Below are positions 8,059 to 16,980 of a stretch of DNA of 64,000 bases, piece after piece; within the stretch, counting starts at the first letter, position 1; each line of letters opens with the position of its first letter. Where the stretch lies: assembly GCA_030431055.1 (NCBI GenBank), contig JAUIJA010000001.1:1-64000 (forward strand), in the 5' to 3' direction. The translations under genes and the position numbers were made by a program. The notes below the pieces were generated by a model. It was not told the origin of the DNA, did no database searches, and saw only the letters and a list, made by a program, of their open reading frames with translations. This DNA is from Bacteroidia bacterium. Lineage in GTDB: Bacteria; Bacteroidota; Bacteroidia; Flavobacteriales; Flavobacteriaceae.

Positions 8059-9099
8059 TTATGACTTATTCGCTAATTGTCCGCAAGCGGCATCAATATC
8101 TTTCCCTCTACTTCTTCTTACTTTTACAACTATATTATTTTTTTCTAATGCAGTAATGTAATCATTTGTAGCTTGTTCTGAAGCTTGTTGGAAATCGCCA
8201 TCGTCAATTGCGTTATATTCGATTAAGTTTACTTTACAAGGAACATACTTGCAAAATTTCACTAAAGCATCTATTGATTTTTTATCGTCATTAATTCCTT
8301 TCCAAACTACATATTCGTAAGTAACTTTGCTTTTTGTTTTCTTGTACCAATATTCTAATGCTTCGCGTAATTCTGGCAACGGAAAACTCTTGGTAAATGG
8401 CATAATTTCATTTCGAATTTCTTCAATAGCAGAATGCAACGAAACTGCCAATTTGAATTTTACCTCATCATCTGCCATTTTCTTAATCATTTTTGAAACT
8501 CCAGATGTTGAAACTGTAATTCGTTTTGGCGACATTCCTAAACCTTCTGGCGAAGTGATTTTGTCAATGGCTTTCATTACGTTAGGGTAATTCATCAACG
8601 GTTCACCCATTCCCATGAAAACAATATTTGAAAGTGGATGTCCGTAATACAATCGACTTTCTTTATCTATTGCGGCAACTTGATCAAAGATTTCATCAGG
8701 TTGAAGATTACGCATTCTTTTTAATCGAGCTGTAGCACAAAATTCGCAATCTAAACTACAACCAACTTGACTTGAAACACAGGCTGTGGTTCTTGTTTTT
8801 GTAGGAATTAATACCGACTCTACAATCAAATCATCATGCAAACGAACCGCATTTTTAACTGTTCCGTCTTCGCTTCGTTGCATCGTATCAACTTTAATAT
8901 GGTTGATAACAAAATTAGCTTCCAACATAGCACGTGTTTCTTTTGAAATATTGGTCATATCTTCAAAAGTATGTGCTCGTTTTTGCCACAACCATTCGTA
9001 AACTTGATTTCCACGAAAAGCTTTATCACCATTAGAAACAAAAAAATCGCGTAATTGTTCTTTGGTTAAAGCTCGAATATCTTTCTTTTCAGTTTGCAT
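8059..9099 (-). CDS. rlmN: 23S rRNA (adenine2503-C2)-methyltransferase / tRNA A37 methyltransferase
   Basis: A radical SAM enzyme that methylates C2 of A2503 in 23S rRNA, and in some bacteria A37 of certain tRNAs. The [4Fe-4S] cluster motif is C114-x3-C118-x2-C121 (GCSLDCEFC), followed by the GMGEPLMN segment that binds SAM. The methyl-carrying cysteine is C339 near the C-terminus (DIDAACGQL). 346 residues is full length. Its promoter sits in the 14-base gap behind the glutamate-synthase-like gene. Confidence 0.96.
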   Translation of the reverse strand: MQTEKKDIRALTKEQLRDFFVSNGDKAFRGNQVYEWLWQKRAHTFEDMTNISKETRAMLEANFVINHIKVDTMQRSEDGTVKNAVRLHDDLIVESVLIPTKTRTTACVSSQVGCSLDCEFCATARLKRMRNLQPDEIFDQVAAIDKESRLYYGHPLSNIVFMGMGEPLMNYPNVMKAIDKITSPEGLGMSPKRITVSTSGVSKMIKKMADDEVKFKLAVSLHSAIEEIRNEIMPFTKSFPLPELREALEYWYKKTKSKVTYEYVVWKGINDDKKSIDALVKFCKYVPCKVNLIEYNAIDDGDFQQASEQATNDYITALEKNNIVVKVRRSRGKDIDAACGQLANKS

Positions 9100-9103
9100 G
9101 CTG

Positions 9104-9111
9104 CAAAGGTA
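9104..9111 (-). promoter_or_regulatory. -7 box of rlmN, almost touching the start codon
   Basis: TACCTTTG on the minus strand ends four bases before the rlmN ATG at 9099. Since this box is centred near -7, the transcript would begin at or within a base or two of the ATG. Confidence 0.5.
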
Positions 9112-9113
9112 AA

Positions 9114-10694
9114 TTAAAAACTTTCAACCGAAGCTTTTTTCCAAAAATATAAGAATGACTTTGGTACAGATTTTTCATCAAGTAAACATCCTTCTGGAAT
9201 TTCTGGAAATGTCTCTGCAAAAGTTTCTACAATATTGCGTTCAACTCTAGTACTAACTGCATCTCTAGTTACTTGATCAGGATGTGACAAACCAGCAGAC
9301 GCCATTAATTCCATTGCGCTATGAACAGTTTCTTTTTGGTATTGTGCTACACGAACACTTTTGTCTTGCGGAACTAATCCTTTAACCAAATCTGGATCTT
9401 GTGTAGCGACACCTGTTGGGCAAGTATTCGCATGACATTCTAAAGCTTGAATACAACCAAGCGCCATCATCATTCCACGAGCCGAGTTACATAAATCTGC
9501 TCCAAGCGATAAAGTTCTAATAATGTCAAATCCTGAAACTACTTTACCACTAGCAATAATTTTTATTTCGTTTTTAATCCCGAAACCTTTTAAACAATCA
9601 TAGACAAAAGCAATGGCATCTCTAAGTGGCATTCCTACATGGTCAGAATATTCTGGTGGTGCAGCTCCGGTTCCACCTTCTCCTCCATCAACAGAAATGA
9701 AATCTAAATAGGTTTTGGTTTGAACCATAGCTTTACAAATAGCTATAAATTCGGATTTATTTCCAACACACAATTTCATCCCAATTGGTTTCCCTCCTGA
9801 CTTCTCTCTCAGTAACTTTACAAAATCCATTAACTCTAGAGGCGTTGTAAAAGCCGAATGTTTAGGTGGAGAAATAACATCGTTTCCTTTTTCTACTAAA
9901 CGGATTTTTGCAATTTCATCTGTTACTTTAGCTTTTGGTAGAATTCCACCATGACCAGGTTTTGCGCCTTGTGAAAATTTAATTTCAATCATTTTCACAT
10001 TATCTAGTTTAGCTCTTTTTTCAAATTCTTCAGCAGAAAATTTTCCTTCTGAAGTTCGTGTACTAAAATAACCTGTTCCGATATTCCAAACCACATCTCC
10101 GCCTTCTAAGTGATACGGTGATAAACCTCCTTCTCCAGTATTATGAAAAAAACCACCTTTTTTTGCTCCAGCATTTAAAGCTTGAACCGCATTTTTGCTT
10201 AACGAACCATAACTCATTGCGCTAATATTAAACATACTAGCTAAGTACGGTTTTGAACATTGAGATGAACCAATTTTTACCCTAGGATTATTTGCTAATT
10301 TATCAAAGGGTATTGCATTCATACTGTGATTTATCCACTCGTAGCCTGTTTGGTAAACATCTAATTGTGTTCCAAAAGGTTTGTTTGAAGAAACATGTTT
10401 GCTTCTTTGGTAAATCATTCCGCGTTGTAAACGATTAAACGGCTTTCCATCTGTATCGGTCTCAATAAAATACTGACGCATTTCTGGTCCAAGTTCTTCT
10501 AACAAATAACGCATTCTTCCTAATAATGGAAAATTATTTCGAATTGTATGTTTAGATTGATACATATCATACAATCCCATTAAAATTAATGGAACGAATA
10601 TTAAGAAAAGTAATAAAAACTTAATATTGATATATCCTAAAATTCCAATAACAGATACAGAAGTAATTGCAAAAACCAAAAAAGCCTTTCTCAT
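9114..10694 (-). CDS. FMN-binding glutamate-synthase-family protein
   Basis: Resembles the FMN and iron-sulfur synthase half of glutamate synthase (GltB central domains) without the glutamine amidotransferase domain. Two hydrophobic helices at 1-45 anchor it in the membrane. The barrel carries GAKPGHGGILP, SVDGGEGGTGAAP and LGADLCNSARGMM, with a cysteine cluster near ECHANTCPTG that would bind a 3Fe-4S centre. At 526 residues it fits the stand-alone family. What it reduces or oxidises is not established. It is divergent from the O-methyltransferase gene. Confidence 0.88.
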   Translation of the reverse strand: MRKAFLVFAITSVSVIGILGYINIKFLLLFLIFVPLILMGLYDMYQSKHTIRNNFPLLGRMRYLLEELGPEMRQYFIETDTDGKPFNRLQRGMIYQRSKHVSSNKPFGTQLDVYQTGYEWINHSMNAIPFDKLANNPRVKIGSSQCSKPYLASMFNISAMSYGSLSKNAVQALNAGAKKGGFFHNTGEGGLSPYHLEGGDVVWNIGTGYFSTRTSEGKFSAEEFEKRAKLDNVKMIEIKFSQGAKPGHGGILPKAKVTDEIAKIRLVEKGNDVISPPKHSAFTTPLELMDFVKLLREKSGGKPIGMKLCVGNKSEFIAICKAMVQTKTYLDFISVDGGEGGTGAAPPEYSDHVGMPLRDAIAFVYDCLKGFGIKNEIKIIASGKVVSGFDIIRTLSLGADLCNSARGMMMALGCIQALECHANTCPTGVATQDPDLVKGLVPQDKSVRVAQYQKETVHSAMELMASAGLSHPDQVTRDAVSTRVERNIVETFAETFPEIPEGCLLDEKSVPKSFLYFWKKASVESF

Positions 10695-10756
10695 TTTTTA
10701 AAATTTACATTTTTGTAAAAATACCAAATTAACTAAAGGTAAAAAAAGAGAATTTG

Positions 10757-10764
10757 TACTTTTG
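10757..10764 (+). promoter_or_regulatory. -7 box of the O-methyltransferase gene
   Basis: TACTTTTG lies 16 bases before the ATG at 10781. It falls inside the longest possible reading frame, so it argues that the upstream ATG at 10754 is not used. Confidence 0.55.
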
Positions 10765-10780
10765 CTTTAAAATTATAAGT

Positions 10781-11422
10781 ATGCATTTTATTTCTGACGA
10801 TTTAGAAGACTATGTTGCTAAACATTCTGAAAACGAACCTGAATTATTAGCCAAATTAGATAGAGAAACTCATCAAAAAATTCTTCAACCGAGAATGTTA
10901 AGCGGACATTTTCAAGGTAGAGTTTTGAGTATGTTATCTAAAATTATCAATCCGAAAAATATTTTAGAAATCGGAACTTACACCGGTTATGCGGCGCTTT
11001 GTTTAGCGGAAGGATTGGATAAAAATGGAACTCTAGATACTATTGACATTAAAGAAGAACTAGTAGATTTTCAACAAAAATATTTTGATGCTTCGCCTTG
11101 GAAAGAGCAAATCATTCCTCATTTAGGAAATGCTTTAGATATAATTCCAACATTAAACAAAAAATTCGACTTAGTTTTTATTGATGCTGATAAAGATAAT
11201 TACATCAATTACTTTAATTTAATTGTTCCGATGATGAACAAAGGCGGAATTATTTTAAGCGATAATGTTTTATGGAGCGGAAAAGTTTTAGAAGAGCTTA
11301 ATCCTAAAGATACTTCTACTAAAGTTTTATTAGAATATAATCAGTTATTAAAAGATGACCCAAGAGTAGAAACAGTTTTATTACCTATTCGTGATGGTTT
11401 AACGGTTAGTAGAGTTTTATAA
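10781..11422 (+). CDS. SAM-dependent O-methyltransferase, catechol/caffeoyl-CoA type
   Basis: A 213-residue class I methyltransferase. The SAM-binding motif is ILEIGTYTGYAALCLAEGL, with D residues of the metal site in DLVFIDADKDNY and the SDNVLWSGKV segment typical of the metal-dependent O-methyltransferase family. The frame is open upstream to 10754 but a promoter box lies in that stretch, so the second ATG is chosen. The 3' end overlaps the convergent PAP2 gene by 6 bases. The acceptor is unknown. Confidence 0.9.
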   Translation: MHFISDDLEDYVAKHSENEPELLAKLDRETHQKILQPRMLSGHFQGRVLSMLSKIINPKNILEIGTYTGYAALCLAEGLDKNGTLDTIDIKEELVDFQQKYFDASPWKEQIIPHLGNALDIIPTLNKKFDLVFIDADKDNYINYFNLIVPMMNKGGIILSDNVLWSGKVLEELNPKDTSTKVLLEYNQLLKDDPRVETVLLPIRDGLTVSRVL

Positions 11423-11977
11423 CCAATTATACTTTCTAGAATAGAAATAGTAAATTCTGTAAAACAACAATCCAACTAAAATTCCAAAAAGATAACCCGT
11501 AATAATATCTCCAGGAAAATGAAGTCCGAGATAAATTCTACTGTACGCAAAAATTAACGGAAACAGAAACAGTAAACCAACATATTTATAATGCTTTTTC
11601 ATTACCAAAGCTATAAACACAGTACTTGCCATTGAGTTAGCTGCATGACCAGAAAAGAAACTATAAGAGCTTCTGTGAATTACCACACGTATATAATCTT
11701 TTATTTCAGGATCATTACAAGGGCGTAATCTCTCAAAATGGTTTTTAAAAAAATTACACGTTTGGTCTGTTAATGTTATTAAAGCAGCTAGAAATAAAAT
11801 AATTATTCCTAATCCTTTCCAACCTACTTTTCTTTGTAGCAAATAGAAAACTGCTAAAAAAAACGGAGCCCAATAAAATTGTTTTGTGATAATTTCCCAA
11901 AAACCATCGAAAGGCTCAGAACCTAAGCTGTTTAAGAAAACAAATAATTCCTTATCAAAATCTATTACTTTTTCCAA
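11417..11977 (-). CDS. PAP2-family membrane phosphatase
   Basis: An integral membrane phosphatase related to undecaprenyl-diphosphate and phosphatidate phosphatases. The three catalytic motifs are present: K78-x6-R85-P86, SGH at 109-111, and R147-x5-H153-x3-D157 (SRIYLGLHFPGD). Several hydrophobic helices surround them. It probably starts at a TTG, since no in-frame ATG lies near and the gap to the tatA-like gene is only 2 bases. Likely substrates are lipid phosphates of the cell envelope. Confidence 0.88.
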   Translation of the reverse strand: MEKVIDFDKELFVFLNSLGSEPFDGFWEIITKQFYWAPFFLAVFYLLQRKVGWKGLGIIILFLAALITLTDQTCNFFKNHFERLRPCNDPEIKDYIRVVIHRSSYSFFSGHAANSMASTVFIALVMKKHYKYVGLLFLFPLIFAYSRIYLGLHFPGDIITGYLFGILVGLLFYRIYYFYSRKYNWL

Positions 11978-11979
11978 AA

Positions 11980-12327
11980 TTAGTCTTGTCTTTTAATTGG
12001 TCCGGTTAGATTTTCAATATCTTCCTTAGCTTCTTCAATTGGTTTTTGAATTTCATCTTTAATTGAACCAACAGGATTCATGGTGTTTTTAATTTCGGCT
12101 TTTGCCTTTGCAATTTCGTCTGAAATTCCACCAGAAAGTGAATTCATATCTAAACCGCTATCTTTTACACTTGAAGTAATTTCGGTTTTAATATCGTTAG
12201 TTGCATTTTTAATTTGTGCCATAGTTTTTCCTAGAAATCTCGCTATTTGCGGAATTTCTTTAGAACCGAAAAGCATTAAAACGGCAAAAAGCACAAAAAA
12301 CAATTCTGAAAAACCTATTCCAAACAT
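11980..12327 (-). CDS. tatA: Twin-arginine translocase TatA/TatE-family protein
   Basis: A 115-residue protein with one N-terminal membrane helix (GFSELFFVLFAVLMLFG), the conserved FGSKEIPQIAR hinge and an amphipathic helix, followed by a longer charged tail. It forms the pore of the Tat system, which exports folded proteins. A TatB-like role is possible because the tail is long. It is co-directional with the PAP2 gene, 2 bases apart. Confidence 0.87.
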   Translation of the reverse strand: MFGIGFSELFFVLFAVLMLFGSKEIPQIARFLGKTMAQIKNATNDIKTEITSSVKDSGLDMNSLSGGISDEIAKAKAEIKNTMNPVGSIKDEIQKPIEEAKEDIENLTGPIKRQD

Positions 12328-12330
12328 ACT

Positions 12331-12376
12331 ATATAAGTTGCAAAGTTTAAGATTGTAAAGTTACAAAGTTAAGTTG
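12331..12376. repeat. Short intergenic repeat with CAAAGTT units
   Basis: CAAAGTT occurs at 12341-12347 and 12364-12370 in a string of AAGTTGCAAAGTTTAAGATT-like sequence just upstream of the tatA-like gene. The rest of the 136-base gap to 12463 shows nothing else. Confidence 0.45.
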
Positions 12377-12463
12377 TAGTTATTGTTAAAATTTGTAGAA
12401 AAACATTGAAATTCATACGGAATAACAAACCATACCACATATTGGTTATTGTTACGCATGTTT

Positions 12464-13351
12464 TTAATTGTTATTTTCACTTTCTTTTAATAGCCTCTGT
12501 CTTCTATCTCTCACCATCTTAATACTACAATCACTAGGACAGAATATTAAACCAAGTTGCGTAAAAAGATTGCTTTTAAAGTCCATTTTTTTATTAACAA
12601 AAATTCTAAAATAAGACTCAAAAATATCCTCAAAAGTTAAATTCAATTCATCTTGTTTTAACTTTATAAAATCAATAATTTTATTTTCAATTTCATAGTA
12701 CTTATTTTCAGAATATTTTAAATCCGATTTTTGAGTATATAATTTAAAAATAATTATTAAAGCCTCATCTACAGAAATATTAGTAAACTCTAAAACTATA
12801 TCACTTAATATATTTCTCACAGTATTTCTAAGCTCCAACAAATTTATGTTTTCAATTTCTATAATACCTGAATTAGGAATAACTACATATTCCAAATCAA
12901 CTTCAATTCCCCAAACATCAAATACTTCTTTTTTAAAATTATTCTTTGAAGTTTTTATATCAGTATTAATTAGAACAACCCTTTTAAATCTTTTATCAAA
13001 CTTTTTCCCCTCTTCATCTATCAATTCTTTTATTTCAGAACTATTTTTCCCTATAAATTGACTATCCTTTACTATTTTTTCAGTTAGCTCATTAGGGAAT
13101 TTCACATTGATATAAGGAGAATTAAGTACTTTACAGTCCTTTAATGAATGATAAGTTCCTTCTTTAAAATCATTTCTTATATGAAAGCACGAAACCTCAA
13201 TAATTTCAAAATTATCAAAAAATTGAACCAAGCTAACAAAAAACAATTCATCAAATTCTATAACTTCATCATCATAATCCTTGTTCAAAATATCTAACAC
13301 TTCATAAGTTGAAGAAATTTTATGAAAAGTACTTTTAGTAATATAATTCAT
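12464..13351 (-). CDS. Unrecognised 295-residue cytoplasmic protein
   Basis: I do not recognise this family. There is no signal peptide or membrane helix. The sequence is very rich in Asn, Ile, Lys, Glu and Asp, with many short acidic and hydrophobic stretches and a C-terminal piece LIFCPSDCSIKMVRDRRQRL. It starts 9 bases past the M1 peptidase stop on the same strand, so it could be read from that operon, yet its composition is more like an accessory gene than its neighbours. Possible late insertion behind a core operon; no mobility gene is near. Confidence 0.6.
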   Translation of the reverse strand: MNYITKSTFHKISSTYEVLDILNKDYDDEVIEFDELFFVSLVQFFDNFEIIEVSCFHIRNDFKEGTYHSLKDCKVLNSPYINVKFPNELTEKIVKDSQFIGKNSSEIKELIDEEGKKFDKRFKRVVLINTDIKTSKNNFKKEVFDVWGIEVDLEYVVIPNSGIIEIENINLLELRNTVRNILSDIVLEFTNISVDEALIIIFKLYTQKSDLKYSENKYYEIENKIIDFIKLKQDELNLTFEDIFESYFRIFVNKKMDFKSNLFTQLGLIFCPSDCSIKMVRDRRQRLLKESENNN

Positions 13352-13360
13352 AAAAGAATT

Positions 13361-15619
13361 TTATTTTTTATCTAACTCATCAAACTTTGATGGTTTTTCC
13401 TCTTTAGGCCAAACATTATTAGAAACATTAATATCGGCTGTTTCTAAATTTGGATCTAATTGAATTTTAACCACTTTTTTATCGGTTGCAAAGACTCTTT
13501 TTGCTGTTTCGTTATTTCTTCTCCAAATTTGAGCTGGGAATTTATGTACTTCTTTAGTACCGTCTTCAAACTGAAGTTCAGCGATAATTGGCATAATCAT
13601 TCCTCCTGGTTTCTCAAATTCAACCTCATAAAAATACTGCGGATTTTTTAAAGCTGCTTTTTCTTGAGCAGTATAGTTTTTATCTAAATACTCTTCTAAA
13701 ACCTGAAAATCTTTGGTTTTAAATGCTTTTTTAGTTTCCGATTTAAATTCTTCATTTGATTCATCAACTAAATATAAAAATGGTCCCATATCGCGTAAAA
13801 ATCTTCCGCGTCTTTGCGCATAATTTTTCATCGCTTCTGTTGGTTCAAGTGTAACATAATATTGTTTAACCTCTTTTACGCCTATATCTACATAATCTGT
13901 TGAATAAAACCAACCTCTCCAGAACCAATCTAAATCTACAGCAGATGCATCTTCCATTGTTCTGAAGAAATCTTCTGGAGTTGGGTGCTTAAACTTCCAA
14001 CGATTTGCGTAGGTTTTGAAAGCATAATCAAATAATTCTGGTCCCATAATTGTTTCACGCAAAATATTTAATCCAGTTGCAGGTTTTCCGTAAGCGTTAC
14101 TACCAAATTGGAAAATATTTTCAGAATTACTCATTATAGGCGAAATGTAATCTTGATTCCCTCTCATATAAGGAACAATCTTGGCAGCTGGACCTCTATC
14201 TAGTGGAAAGTTTGGATCGAAAGTTTTTTCGGCTTGAAATTCTAAGAATGTATTCAACCCTTCATCCATCCATGTCCATTGTCTTTCATCAGAATTTACA
14301 ATCATTGGAAAGAAATTATGTCCGATTTCGTGGATAATAACTCCTAGCATTCCGTATTTTACTCTATCAGTATAATTTCCATCTTTATCTGGACGTCCAA
14401 AATTCCAACAAATCATAGGATATTCCATTCCTTGATCCTCTGCAGAAACTGAAACTGCCTTAGGATAAGGATAATCGAAAGTAAAATGAGAATATGTTTT
14501 TAATGTATGAGCTACTGCTTTTGTAGAATAATCTCCCCAAAGCGGATTTGCTTCTTTAGGATAAATTGAAATAGCCATGGGAGTTTTCGTGTCTAACTTA
14601 ACTGCCATTGCATCCAAAATAAACTTACGCGATGTTGAAATTCCGAAGTCACGAACGTTTTTTGCTTTAAACTTCCAAGTTTTCTTTTTATCAGAAAAAC
14701 CTTTTTCAGCTTTTTCAGCTTCCTCTTGAGTTACAATTACAACTGGTTTATCAAAAGTTCTTTCAGCTAATTCCCAACGCTTTAATTGTTCTTTTGTAAA
14801 AACTTCTTTTCTATTTTGCAAAACTCCTGTTGCTTCCATTACATGATCAGCAGGAACGGTAATATTTACTTCAAAGTCACCAAATGGCAAAGCAAACTCT
14901 CCTCTTCCCCAAAACTGCATATTTTGCCAACCTTCTACATCGTTATAAACTGCCATTCTTGGGTAAAACTGTGCCAACACATACAAACGGTTTCCATCTT
15001 CGAACTGTTCGTAACCCGAACGACCACCATCTACACGGTAGTTATTAATATTATACCACCATTTAATAGAAAATTCTATTTTATCTCCAGATTTTAACGG
15101 TGTAGGCAAGTTAATACGCATCATCGTTTGATTGATGCTATAGCTCATTTCATTTCCTTTCGCATCTTTTACATAATCGATATTAAAACCACCTTGAAAA
15201 GGCTCATCCATAAATTGCTTTGCATAACGATCTGGTGTTAATGCAGGTGTCATTCCTCTACTATCTTGAATTTTAGACGGAGAATCTGCTGCACGCACAT
15301 TTTGATCTAGCTGTACCCACAAATATTCTAAATTTTCTGGAGAATTATTATGATATGTAATCGTTTCTCTACCGTATAATTTTGCATTTTTGTCATCTAA
15401 TTCAAGATCCATTTCGTAATCGGCTTGTTGCTGATAATATGCTGGACCTGGTGCACCAGAAGCTGTACGGAACATATTTGGCGTTGCCATTTCTTCATAC
15501 ATTTGACGAAATTTGTTTTCGTTATAATGTCCTGGCTTTCTTTCTTCTTTAGTTTCTTGTGCGAATGTATTAATTGAACATAAAACCAATGATACAGAAA
15601 ATAAAAAAATCTTTTTCAT
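13361..15619 (-). CDS. Secreted M1-family zinc metallopeptidase
   Basis: An aminopeptidase-N-like enzyme. Signal peptide at 1-20 (MKKIFLFSVSLVLCSINTFAQ), N-terminal beta-rich saddle domain, then the catalytic domain with the zinc site H430-E431-x2-H434 and E453 (HEIGHNFFP, WMDEGLNTFLE). The DQGMEYPMICW segment corresponds to the GAMEN region that binds the substrate N-terminus. At 752 residues it is full length, without a T9SS sorting domain, so periplasmic location is likely. It is the last core gene of an operon with a DUF6702-like and two carboxypeptidase-regulatory-domain proteins. Confidence 0.92.
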   Translation of the reverse strand: MKKIFLFSVSLVLCSINTFAQETKEERKPGHYNENKFRQMYEEMATPNMFRTASGAPGPAYYQQQADYEMDLELDDKNAKLYGRETITYHNNSPENLEYLWVQLDQNVRAADSPSKIQDSRGMTPALTPDRYAKQFMDEPFQGGFNIDYVKDAKGNEMSYSINQTMMRINLPTPLKSGDKIEFSIKWWYNINNYRVDGGRSGYEQFEDGNRLYVLAQFYPRMAVYNDVEGWQNMQFWGRGEFALPFGDFEVNITVPADHVMEATGVLQNRKEVFTKEQLKRWELAERTFDKPVVIVTQEEAEKAEKGFSDKKKTWKFKAKNVRDFGISTSRKFILDAMAVKLDTKTPMAISIYPKEANPLWGDYSTKAVAHTLKTYSHFTFDYPYPKAVSVSAEDQGMEYPMICWNFGRPDKDGNYTDRVKYGMLGVIIHEIGHNFFPMIVNSDERQWTWMDEGLNTFLEFQAEKTFDPNFPLDRGPAAKIVPYMRGNQDYISPIMSNSENIFQFGSNAYGKPATGLNILRETIMGPELFDYAFKTYANRWKFKHPTPEDFFRTMEDASAVDLDWFWRGWFYSTDYVDIGVKEVKQYYVTLEPTEAMKNYAQRRGRFLRDMGPFLYLVDESNEEFKSETKKAFKTKDFQVLEEYLDKNYTAQEKAALKNPQYFYEVEFEKPGGMIMPIIAELQFEDGTKEVHKFPAQIWRRNNETAKRVFATDKKVVKIQLDPNLETADINVSNNVWPKEEKPSKFDELDKK

Positions 15620-15626
15620 GATTATT

Positions 15627-16136
15627 TTAATATTTAATTGTAGCTGTTTTGTCGATTTGGGTTAACAAAAAGCTTTTTTTAGTATTATTAATATTTGTGT
15701 GAACAATATTTTGTTGTTCTGGATACGCTTCCGTCAATAAATTATTAAAGACTTCGAAAGTAGTTATTTTTTTAGAAAAATCTGCTTTTACATAACAAAT
15801 TAACACATCGTCTTCATATTCTGAACCTAGAAAAACAAGCTTTTGCTCTTTTCCGTTTATTGTAATTTCCATTTTTTCTAAAAGATAACTTTCAACAAGT
15901 TCTTTTGCATTTTCGGCTTCAATTTTAGTAGCTAAATTCACCTTTTGGTTATACTTTTTATTCAATGTTTTTTCTAAATCATCAATAAAAATACGTGTAG
16001 AAATTTCAACTCGCTTTTTATCTTTATTATAATTTATTTGTGTAACCGAAACATAAAATTTATGCATTGACGCAAAAGATGACATCAATACAAAAATTAC
16101 AATTACAGCTAGTGTTACACTATTTTTTTTCTTCAT
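15627..16136 (-). CDS. DUF6702-like small exported protein
   Basis: A 169-residue protein with one N-terminal hydrophobic segment (VTLAVIVIFVLMSSFA) followed by HKFYVSVTQINYNKDKKRVE, which I associate with DUF6702 proteins. No catalytic motif is visible. It overlaps the upstream gene by 17 bases and precedes the M1 peptidase by 7, so the genes are probably co-translated. Function unknown; possibly an assembly or substrate partner of the peptidase. Confidence 0.7.
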   Translation of the reverse strand: MKKKNSVTLAVIVIFVLMSSFASMHKFYVSVTQINYNKDKKRVEISTRIFIDDLEKTLNKKYNQKVNLATKIEAENAKELVESYLLEKMEITINGKEQKLVFLGSEYEDDVLICYVKADFSKKITTFEVFNNLLTEAYPEQQNIVHTNINNTKKSFLLTQIDKTATIKY

Positions 16137-16980
16137 AATCAGTATTAGTATGTTTTTTTAAAGATTTGTTACGATTAAACTCTTTTGCTTTATTTATCAA
16201 ATACTCTACCAAATTTAATTCATTTTCTTTTTTTAATAATCTTGATAACTCATCATAACTAGGTTCAGCAAATGCAACAAAAGAAACTATATCTTCATTT
16301 TTAATTTTTAAATTACTGACAAAAAAATTATGCGAATATCTTTGCATTAAATGTTCATAAAACGACTTTTCCAAAACTTTTGTTCTCCATTTTTCTTTTT
16401 CATATTGTTCTAATCGCTTTAGTCTTTTTTCTTCTTTTTTCTTTTGAGATGTAAACATTTTAAAAATAGCAATAAAATCTATTCCTCTTAGCGAACTTAA
16501 ATTTGAGTTAGCATCAGGATGAAATGGTTTCGAATTTCTTATATCTTCGGGTTGTAATTTTGAAACATCTATTTTACTCATATCTAAACCATAGACTTTT
16601 ATTTTTTTAGTATCAGTTTCTAATATTCCCGTAAGACTATTTGGCGTTACAATAACTTCGTCTAACTCAGTTACTTTTACATCTAGTTTTATTTTAAATT
16701 CATCAATTAAAAAATCACTTTCTGTTACAATATATTTTTGAGAAACATATGCCAAACCTTGAAAAATTAATGTGTCATTTGCTCTAGCATTTATTGAAAA
16801 TCCACCATCAAAATCTGAAACTGCACCTATTTTTGTAGAAAGATTTAACACTGTTATATTTTCAATTGTTAATGAATCGGAGACTATCCTTCCTCTCAAA
16901 ACTTCTCTTTCTTTATCTTGTGAAAAAGCCAAATTCAAAAAACTCAAGAAAACGACAACCAATAATTTATTCATCTTCAT
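16120..16980 (-). CDS. Exported protein with carboxypeptidase-like regulatory domain, second copy
   Basis: Signal peptide MNKLLVVVFLSFLNLAFSQ, then a beta-sandwich of the CarboxypepD_reg type (about 25-110: LRGRIVSDSLTIENITVLN, DFDGGFSINARANDTLIFQG), then a helical, Lys/Glu-rich C-terminal part. The fold resembles the N-terminal extension of TonB-dependent receptors, but no barrel follows. It overlaps the gene before it by 14 bases and the one after it by 17. Paralogous in plan to the 254-residue protein upstream. Confidence 0.8.
   Translation of the reverse strand: MKMNKLLVVVFLSFLNLAFSQDKEREVLRGRIVSDSLTIENITVLNLSTKIGAVSDFDGGFSINARANDTLIFQGLAYVSQKYIVTESDFLIDEFKIKLDVKVTELDEVIVTPNSLTGILETDTKKIKVYGLDMSKIDVSKLQPEDIRNSKPFHPDANSNLSSLRGIDFIAIFKMFTSQKKKEEKRLKRLEQYEKEKWRTKVLEKSFYEHLMQRYSHNFFVSNLKIKNEDIVSFVAFAEPSYDELSRLLKKENELNLVEYLINKAKEFNRNKSLKKHTNTDYEEKK

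Noticed and set aside
8327..9001. Two plus-strand frames antisense to rlmN
   Set aside because: They lie completely within the conserved rlmN gene and match no family.
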